Below are positions 56,054 to 64,000 of a DNA stretch of 64,000 bases, piece by piece. The notes beneath the pieces were generated by a model. The model did not search any database, was not told the origin of the DNA, and was given only the letters and a program-made list of their open reading frames with translations. A program made the translations under genes and the position numbers. The stretch comes from Hypoxylon rubiginosum (taxonomy: Eukaryota > Ascomycota > Sordariomycetes > Xylariales > Hypoxylaceae): assembly GCA_902806565.1 (NCBI GenBank), contig CADCXA010000021.1, positions 1,178,001 through 1,242,000 of the forward strand. The letters run 5' to 3'. Each line of letters begins with the position of its first letter. The first letter of the stretch is position 1.

Positions 56054-56719
56054 ATGGGAGCAAAAGCGTCGAAACCCACGCAGACGGCGGCACGCAAATT
56101 TCCCACAAGGGCACCGGGCAGCGCCGCTCCTCCACACGCTCGACCGCGGCCCTCGGCGCAAAGAAGCTCGGAGCAACAGCCGCGGGCTTCGTTTAGGAAA
56201 GACGACAGTGAGTTGGCATTTGCAGCGCTGCCCTTCCGCTTCTGTCTTCTGCCTAAGCCATAAGCTGACATGACGTCCGTCTCGCGCGCAGCAATCAAAG
56301 CGGACGGCGTAGATCCGGACCCGAACCCGACGACGAACGCGGCCTTCTCGCAGCGGCTGCGGCAGATGGGCGTCGCGACGCCCAACCCGACGCTGTCCAA
56401 CTCTTCGACCGCGTCGTCCTACCCCGTATTTCCGGACCAGGGGGGCTCCTCGCGCGGCGCCAACTACCCCTCGCCGGCCCAGAACCCGACGCTGGGCGCG
56501 CTCGAGGCGCGGCAGCGGCTGCAGGAGCGCGCGGACCTCGAGTTCGAGCGGCCCGGCCGCGGCAGGGAGTTCCTCGACGTCGGCACCCTCAAGCAGGCGC
56601 TGATGATGCAGGCGCGCGGCGTCCCGGCCCCGGATATCGAGAAGAGGCTGCGGCTCAAGAGCGGCGTCGTGGAGAGGTTGGGGCCGAGGGGCGTTACGTT
56701 GCCCGTGGCGGGCGGGTAG
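56054..56719 (+). CDS. Uncharacterised small fungal protein with myristoylation-like N-terminus
   Basis: Two exons, 56054-56207 and 56292-56719; 193 residues. The 84-nt intron has a GTGAGT donor and CGCAG acceptor and splits a Thr codon. The start MGAKASKPTQ has Gly2, Ser6 and Lys7, the N-myristoylation pattern. The middle is Pro/Ser/Arg-rich and disordered; the C-terminus (~140-185) is a helical module, FLDVGTLKQALMMQARGVPAPDIEKRLRLKSGVVERLG, looking like a helix-turn-helix. I recall similar modules in conserved fungal proteins of unknown role, but no function can be given. If myristoylated it would be membrane-attached; if a presequence operates it would be mitochondrial, but the N-terminus lacks hydrophobic residues. 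Confidence 0.75.
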
Positions 56720-57172
56720 GGATAATGAAGTGTTGAAGAAAAAGAAGAAAAGTTTTATAAAAAAAAATCTCGCAAACACAGACAGGGATAACAGGAAGAA
56801 CTGCCAAGGTTTTGGCCTTCACTCGGGAATAGAGGAAACAGACAAAGTGGGACTGTACTATATAATGCATTGAAGGTATGTAAGAGCGCCGTTCTATAAA
56901 AAAAAACGCCATGCAAATTCGATACTAGATCTCATCCATAATTACCGCCGTTCAAGTCGCAAGCCGTATAGAACCATTCGTTACGGGAAAAGGTCGCCCC
57001 CAGCGGAAATCTTGTTCGCTGCCTGCCTCCTATACTCCGCCGATCTCCCGTTTCTATCTCACGTATGTATATACCTTTGCTCGTATACTCTCCGCCAAGG
57101 TCAAGAATGCCAAAAGGTTTGCATCAATCGCTTCCTTCCTTGCTTGATTTTGGTCGACTTTACTACTACTTA
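56720..57172. other. Convergent spacer
   Basis: 453 bp with the 3' ends of the MGAKASK gene and the SDR gene, plus two A-homopolymers. Nothing else was recognised. Confidence 0.5.
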
Positions 57173-58348
57173 CTACCAAGCAGCGTGCCCGCCGTCGATG
57201 CGCAGGTCGGCGCCGGTCATGAAGCGGCTGGCGTCGGAGAGCAGGAAGACGGCGGCGCCGCGGTAGTCCTCGGGCTTGCTCAGCTTGTTGAGCATGTTTT
57301 GCTTGGGCCACTCGACGGCGCGGTCGGGGAACCGCTCGAACAGCCGCTGCACCATCTCCGTCACGATGTACCCCGGCGAGATCGTGTTCACCCGGATGTT
57401 CTTGATCCCCCACTCCGCCGCTAGGTTTCGACCCAGCTGGATCACTGCCGCCTTAGACGCGTTGTATACGCTGCGAGTTCGGGGTTAGTAAAAAAATCAT
57501 CTTCTTGATTTCTACCGGTTTTGCACACACACACAAACGGTAGGAAGCTAGGGGGTAAGGTGGACGACTTACGGGCAGATCAGGCCGCGGTTCGCGATCG
57601 AGCCACTCATGCTGGCGATCAGGACGATGCTTCCGGGCGTGTCGTTCTGGTACATGTGCCTCGCCACGGCCTGCGCCGTCATGAGGCAGCCCGTGACGTT
57701 GATCCCCAGCATCCGGTTCGAGTCCTCGGCCGTGTAGTCCAGCGCCGGCGTCTCCTGCTGGATGCCGGCCGCCGCGATCAGCCCGTCGACGTGCCCGTCC
57801 CTGGCGACGATCTCCTCGGTGATCCCGTGCAGCTTGTCGGCGCCCTCGAGCACGTCCACCTGGTGGTAGGTGATCGACGTGCCGAGCTCCTCGGCCCGGC
57901 GCACCACCTTCGCAAAGGTGCTGCCGGGGCCCGGCTCCGGTTGTCTGTCGTACACGTGCACTGCCGTCCTACGGTGTCAGCACTCCGTTAAGGAAGGGGA
58001 AAGGGGGGCTCGTGACGCTTTACCCTTGGCTCCTGCTTCCAGAAGTGCTTCGGCCTGGACGAGGCCCAGCCCCTGTGCTCCACCCGAAACGACGATGACC
58101 TTATCTTTCAAGCTGAACTCGGGTAGTAGTCCCGCGGGGCTGTGCTGAATAGGGTCGCGCTTGACACTGCGTGCGGTAGTGTTATGGAAGGATCGCTGTG
58201 TCGGCTCTTCGCGGGTAGGCCGGCCGTATAGTGCTGCTCTCGCTACTCTGGGAGCGAGGCTGCAAGCCGGTGTTGCTCGCGGTGTAGCACGGGCAAGTCT
58301 ACCCACTGAAGGGGCAACCCTAGACATCTTCGGTGCCAGTGTCGACAT
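57173..58348 (-). CDS. Short-chain dehydrogenase/reductase, mitochondrial-type, polyol family
   Basis: Three exons: 58348-58024, 57960-57573 and 57470-57173; 336 residues. Splicing restores LLEAGAKVHVYDRQPEPG and RGLICPVYNASKAAVIQLG. A long Arg/Ser/Ala-rich N-terminus without acidic residues (LARATPRATPACSLAPRVAR..RSFHNTTAR) is a strong mitochondrial presequence; a second in-frame Met is at residue 8. The SDR fold has a GGAQGLG cofactor loop, AAAG in place of the usual NNAG, catalytic Ser in SMSGSI and YNASK with catalytic Tyr and Lys, then NTISPGYIVTEM. The sequence groups with fungal D-arabinitol/mannitol/L-xylulose-type dehydrogenases; the substrate is not determined. The intron before exon 3 falls two codons before the catalytic Tyr. 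Confidence 0.88.
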
Positions 58349-61300
58349 CGTGAACCTTATCTAGCTGCTGGTCGAATGGCTTAAACGTGGAGGGCTCGCG
58401 GTATTTATATACTTTCAAGATGGCCTGAAGGGTGTGCGGGAAGGATGCCGTCAAGTTAGGAACCGCGGACCCCTGATGGGAACCGTCCGAACTAATATAT
58501 GCCCTGCCTATGATAACAGTCTGTGAAACCTGGGAGATACGGGAGCCCGGCAAGGGCATAGACATCCGGTTGTTGACCCACGATGTCACACAAATTGAGT
58601 AGGAATGACGAATTAGGGGTCCAGTCGGCTGAGCGTTTGCTCCTGTCGGGTTGTCGTATATGGCGAAGCTCCACGTCCTTGCTCGGAGGAGTTATCGTGT
58701 GCCCAAAAGTGTCATTTCCGCCAAGTGCCTCATAGCTCTCCCCCGTGAACCGGCCCCTCCTTTCCTTTGTTTCTTAAGAATCAGCCGCGGACCCAGCTCC
58801 TAGACTAATCATGAGGCAAATGAGAATAGGGACTGATATGGAGGGGCTCCGCTCCCCCTTGGGAAGAGAGGGGCCAAGAGCTTGGTTTTGGGGAGAATTC
58901 CCACGATTCTAGAGCTAGGTATTGTATGGTTCTTCTCCACCAACAAGGGGACATAAGATAGCTGGCCTTACCTGGGTAGCTTGGGGTGAGGGGACCGGTG
59001 AAGGGTTACAAATCCCCAATCCGAAAATTTGGCTTGAAGACAGACAAACATGTCAGTTCTGGGTTAAATTCGTGTTTCGGTGAAAACGCAAGGCTACTAC
59101 AAAGAAAATAGCTCTTCCCCTCAGGTATTATTTACCCATTAACCTTAGACTCGTGTTCTCTGCTCAACAAAAAGCTCTCATCCATGAATCATCGGATAGA
59201 GATCACAGGAGCGAGTAGTAAAAGTCGGGTTACCTATTCGGGCAATCCAGGAGGACTGGATAAGGTGGAGTTAAGACGGTGCGCTAACCAACGTCCGCTT
59301 TTTCTTTTAGGTATTATTAACTTATTGCACAAGGTTGACCGTATCTCGTAACGACTTTGTGGTCACGTTTTTGATACTAAGGTGGGCTAGCAGGCTGGGA
59401 GGTTAGGCTGGACCCTTTTCTTCCGTCGACCGGTCCAGTCTGCGGGTCGTTTGGGTTGTCTGGGTCGTCGAGGGTATAACATTTCGTTGATATAAACCCA
59501 CGCCCACATGATAGCGTCCTTTCGGCTCCTTTTCCTGCATAGCTGCCTCATTATGTGCTCGGTTCTGTGTGTGTACTATAGTGTTTGACGTGTATAATGC
59601 AAGGTTAAGGTATATACAATGTATATACGATGCTACGAGATGTCCCCCCGCACATGCATTACCATGCTTTTCTTTTTTCTTTTTCCCCGCGAAATCCACT
59701 CTGGGGTCGATAAAGGTTGCAGGCCCAAGGATTTATCGGTTCGTTCATTGGAGTCGGTTCGCCTTGTTCGCCCAATAGCATGGCCTTTTTCCGGAGTAGG
59801 GGGTAAGGGGGGTGTCAGGCTAGATGTTAGGGTTAGTTCTGCGTACAGTTCCGCAGCATTAGCGCTTGTAAGAGGGTGAGACAGCAGTAGATACAATGAG
59901 CCCCCCATCGACGACGATCTGGAATTCGCCTAGAAATCCATTATTTGTTATCTATTAATCATTGGGTAATTTCGAGTTTGACAGGCCTACCCGTCCACTT
60001 GCGGCTTATATCACGCTGTCCCGGCTCCCCGTGGTACGCGGTTGACTTGTCAACTCCAGAGTTGAATCGACGAAGATTGCCGGCCCGCTGCCGCAGAGCA
60101 AATACGATAGATCAATTCGGCACTTAATGTATTCCATCGGAACGCGTAAGAATATCTGCTGGTGATTGGGCGCTCCCGACGTGGTTCCCCTGCTCCGATG
60201 CACACCTACCATGCTTGAGAGACCCCTATTGCAGGATACTGCCAACGATACAGTCAAGGTGTTCCTTGAATCGGGAACCCGCTCATGTCGCCACCAGCTT
60301 CAAATCACGCGTCCCACGTCCCGAAGCAGATGGCTGGCGCCAAAGAACCGACAGAATTGGTGACCTGGCGTTGGTAAGGTCCAGAGTAAAGCCTCTCCTC
60401 ACTACACCTATCCCTCAGCCCTACCTAAGGCTTACAGGCAGGGCCACCTATGAAGAATAACGGCGCCTACCGCGGATAATGAATAATTAATAGCTACAAA
60501 TAAATTTGACGAAGCCTCGAGTCTTGGGCCGAGAGAACGGAAGAGAACCGAATTACTACTATTACTACTCGTGTGTGCTTAAGAGGTACTTAGCCGACAG
60601 CCGGTAGTGGCGCTTTGTTGTCAGCGGAGCATGAAGCATAGAGGAATAAATCGGTGAAGAAAAGGGCAAGACGAAAGTGCAATTCACAAGCCAATTGCCG
60701 AGTTGAAGCTTCCTCCAGCCAGCTCGACATCTGCCTCCGCATCGTTTCGCACGTCAGGTTTCTATCACGAAGTTGGCTAATACCGCTTCTTGTTTCCGTA
60801 ATCCTGGAACGTCTCAACCCCCGGCGAAGGTCGTTGATGCCCAATATGAAATGAAAAGAAGGATATCCGGCAAGGCTTGCAGTTGTCAGCAAATTCGTCA
60901 AGATACCAAGGCATTCGGAAATTAAGCTGCTCCCGGAAACACTCAAGTTGAGTCTCTGGAAATAACAAACTTACTAGGTACAAGGGCCTTATCAGAATAA
61001 AAGCAAATTGCTACCTAGAAATCAACGTGATACAAATACAACCAGATTTCTATGGTTCTAATGTGACTGTGAAGTTATTCCCTCTTGTTCTCTTACAGTT
61101 GCCCCTTTACGATGGTAGCGACTTTGACACCGAAGATCTGAAGTGAAAGTGTCATAGAAACGAGAAGACAAAATCTCTTTGCTTTTTTTGTGGCTCATGC
61201 AAATAAGGCTACTATAATGTTAGGTGGCTTGATATAACCTACACCGGGGATTGCTTTCGGAGTTATGAATTATGAAAACAGATCAGCAAAGATACGTTCG

Positions 61301-62630
61301 TCCAGAGTTCTCGGCCGTGTTGCTTGATAGAAACCCGCATCGAACATTCATGATATGATCCCGAAGAGCCGCCTATCCCTGAGTTGCATGTGACAAGTTC
61401 GATTTGCGCCGCGAAGGTCGTTCGGTTGACCAATACCTATGCCGTCTCAAGCCGCGAATGACCAGCTGAAAACTGCCCCCAAAGACCCGAAGTTCGATAA
61501 CCCAATAGCCGCCAGTACGGGTGCCGCCGTCCAATGAAATCTTGTACCAGAAGCGGCAGACTGACGGGGATAACGGCAAGCAGAGCAGCTTACGACTCAC
61601 ACCTCTCATCTAAACCTAATCTGAATGACGTATATGAGACAGACGATGGACGGTTCCGGGCCCTTATCTCGCTTCAGCGTAACCCGAAGCCGGCAGGCAG
61701 TACGCCGTTAGGTATGTTTGAGCGAGTTGTTGAATGTAGTAAGTTTAAACGTATTGTTCTCGTAGCTAGCACTCGCTTGCCACAACTACAACGTTACGCT
61801 TCCCATACAGCTGTGTGGCAAAATAGACTGATGGCAGAAGAAGTATTAAGAATAAAGGGGAGGTGATATTCAATACTTTCACTCCCCGAGCGTGGCAAAA
61901 GAGAGATCTTTATCTGGAAGGGCAGGGGTTGCATCTAAGGTGGTATTTATGCAGCACGTGAGACTATATGACAGCTGCATGATAGATGCCTACCTATGCC
62001 ATGGTTTCCCCCCGTCGCCGCTGCGTGAATTCGTACAGAATGTCTCAAATCTATTCAACCTAGTTGATCCTTTGGCCAATAATTTGGGTACACATGGTCC
62101 GTATACTCGAGTAAAATTTGGGACGCGGTAGTTTCCGATTTCGAGACGACTGTTCGACTCATTGAATGCCGATAGAATGAGGTGTAAGTTCTTAAGGCTA
62201 AATACACCTGGATATTTTAGAACTGTCCTATGGATCACTTCTATTGCCTGCCGATCTTGAGAATGACCAACCGGCATCTGTCTGAAGACAAGAGGGAATG
62301 TATGCAGGTAGTATACAATACACTATCAATATGTGACTCCTATGTTCGCCACTTGACAGACAATGCAGCTGTGTAATACAATAAGGTAATAGGTGACACT
62401 TACTCGAAAGAGAGAAAAATAGTACAGACTTGTGTGTTTCCTGAAAGTTTCCTCGCATTGGTTCTATATATCCATCATACATCGTAAAAAGTCTGACTAG
62501 GTAGTATCAAGTAACTATAGTCATAGAATCTCAATCTCGTCTAAGTCTTAAACGTGACGAAATGGTAGTTACATACTCGAATGAAATCGAAACGGGTTAT
62601 CTATCTTTGTGTCTTGCCAGGGAGCTAGAC
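58349..62630. other. 4.3-kb gene-poor spacer before HET-domain gene
   Basis: No gene is supported. Plus-strand open frames at 61534-61866 (110 codons) and 61892-62131 (79 codons) have moderately protein-like composition, but no start context, intron signals or family resemblance that I can defend. No tRNA or 5S rRNA motif was seen, nor sequence resembling the LTR element. The first 250 bp upstream of the SDR start are its promoter. Confidence 0.45.
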
Positions 62631-64000
62631 TTATACGATGACCACTTCATGCTTTTCTTGCGTTTCAAATCCCTTGCTAGCGATTCGCCGTTCACTCAAA
62701 TCTTGAAAGACTTTTGCGGTGCCAACTCGAAACCATACGTCTGCGCCGGGCTCATTGCCTTGAACCCCCAGAGCACGCTTCTTTAGTATCAGACCTGTCG
62801 GTAGATCAGAGTCGCGAACATGTAGGTACATGAAATGTGCCTCCTTTTCGAGGATATCGTCGTTGTTGAACCGGTCCAGAATGCCGTGTGCGAACACCCA
62901 GGGCTGTGTGTTGCCATCGCTGGATGCCGGCTCGTCGGTGAGAATATTGTACAGATAACCCCCGTGCTCGGCTTCGTCAAACAGATCGCTGGTATGTATC
63001 TTGGTAATGTACTTGATTCGTCTAGTGTGAGCTTTTACTACAATTTCGGGTAAAGCCGCTTCGTTAAACCGGACTACTTCTAGTGCTTCTCCGTATTGTC
63101 GGTCGTAGCTGGCGGTCATGGGAAATTCAACGCCACCGTCGAGGGAGGCCCAAGACCAGCTTGGTGCGCGTTGCTTATCCGGGTAGGTAGGAATACCATA
63201 AGGCCTCCAGAGCAATTCTCTGTGGATGTTCGCCTGCCACACCCCAGCAAAGTCTATGTATGGGCCTAACACATTCTCCTTCATCTCGTTGACTATACTT
63301 TGGACCGCAATGAGCTTGTCATCTCCGTATGTGAGCTTCCGCGTGGTGTACTTGATGATCATCTCTGTCCAGACCCTGAACCATTTCTCGGGAGCCAACT
63401 TTGTCCTGGGCCATAAACTGTTGTTCGGACCCGTGGGTATAACGGCCTCGCCTTCTTCTGAGTGTCTACACGCCCGACACTCGAAGTGGAGCATGTTCTT
63501 GCAGAAATAGATGAGACGGGTGGACAGATATCGCTCCTGAAAGGTCCATCCGCGTGTATTCCATTGCGAACTCTCGTAGCCGAAATCAAGCTGGCTTTCC
63601 TCACTGGTGGGATATAATATCATCGACGTATCAGCCAGTTGCCCTACCTTGGAAGTATAAGCAACCTTAACAGCGGGCGTCATGCGAGTGTTTCGGGCAA
63701 GGAAACCATCTCTGGATGACTTGGCCGCGGCACTGCGGACAGTTAGCATCAGAATCAAACTTTGGATTTGATTACTTGAAGTTGGGATACATACGCAACT
63801 ATGGTAGCTTGAGCATATTTATAGACAAGATGCATCGTCACCGCTTCACGCTTCCAGTCTTCGGGACTGTCCTGTATGATGCATAACGAGTCGATCCACA
63901 CGTACTCTACCCCTAACTTACGACACACAAGAACTGCGTCGACAAAGTTTTGAGAGAGTTCCTCCATATAGATCTCTTGCTGCATGCTGTCGTAATTGGA
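62631..64000 (-). CDS. HET-domain (heterokaryon incompatibility) protein, 5' truncated by window
   Basis: Exons from beyond 64000 to 63795 and 63732-62631. The 62-nt intron has a GTATGT donor, TGCTAAC branch site and CCGCAG acceptor, and the join gives TIVAAAAKSSRDGF. HET blocks are clear: VEYVWIDSLCIIQDSPEDWKREA (block 2), followed by the post-block RGWTFQERYLSTRLIYF (block 3). The ~220-residue C-terminal part (DDKLIAVQSIV, PSWSWASLDGG) is the usual HET-protein ending with an all-beta domain. HET proteins trigger regulated cell death when incompatible fungal cells fuse, and many are lineage-specific and fast-evolving. N-terminal part not visible. No partner gene, such as a NACHT or lipase, is next to it here. 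Confidence 0.9.

Noticed and set aside
1..64000. CRISPR arrays, 5S rRNA, secondary-metabolite cluster
   Set aside because: No spaced direct repeats; no 5S consensus was seen; no polyketide or peptide synthetase or other backbone enzyme is present.

Overview
The window is nuclear DNA of a filamentous ascomycete (Pezizomycotina, most likely a Sordariomycete; the genus cannot be fixed from sequence alone). The evidence is short spliceosomal introns (53-108 nt) with GTRNGT donors and TGCTAAC/CTNAC branch sites, typically fungal proteins (eisosome Pil1, SUR7/PalI, a HET-domain protein, a Ppz-type phosphatase, a multi-PAS hybrid histidine kinase), long gene-poor spacers full of TAGG/CCTA microsatellites, and an almost pure A+T block that looks like exhausted C-to-T mutation.

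Layout: 0-9 kb holds the 3' end of a GH43 glycosidase, PIL1 (minus) and the PRC2 histone methyltransferase KMT6/EZH2 (plus). 10.8-24 kb holds a PPZ-type phosphatase (minus), a 6-kb spacer, a SUR7/PalI membrane protein (plus) and a WDR6/Trm734-like WD40 protein (plus). 25-41 kb holds a hybrid histidine kinase (minus), a 4.9-kb spacer, a four-helix MARVEL-like protein (plus), a secreted GH79 glycosidase (minus) and succinate-semialdehyde dehydrogenase (plus). 41-44 kb is a roughly 1.2-kb block with about 2% G+C, interrupted by a 1,544-bp LTR retroelement that carries no gag or pol. 44-58 kb holds an RGG-rich probable mitochondrial protein (plus), mitochondrial ribosome recycling factor (minus), an intron-containing tRNA-Val(UAC), the XPG/RAD2 nuclease (minus), a NatC LSM-type subunit NAA38 (plus), a vanillin/salicylaldehyde-type aldehyde dehydrogenase (plus), a small uncharacterised protein (plus) and a mitochondrial-type SDR (minus). 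A 4.3-kb gene-poor stretch then leads to a HET-domain gene cut by the right edge.

The genes are mostly unrelated housekeeping and cell-biology genes, not a cluster. Themes that recur are the plasma-membrane furrow/eisosome (PIL1, a SUR7-family protein, possibly the MARVEL-like protein), mitochondria (RRF1, the RGG protein, SSADH, SDR) and heterochromatin/genome defence (KMT6 and the AT block). Exon structures were rebuilt by hand from reading frame, splice signals and family sequence, and every multi-exon model given here closes in frame.

The most novel item is the small non-autonomous LTR element: 266-bp LTRs differing at 2 sites, ATAT flanks, a polypurine tract, and just inside the 5' LTR a segment whose complement resembles the 3' half of a tRNA-Arg(CCU), including an anticodon stem-loop.
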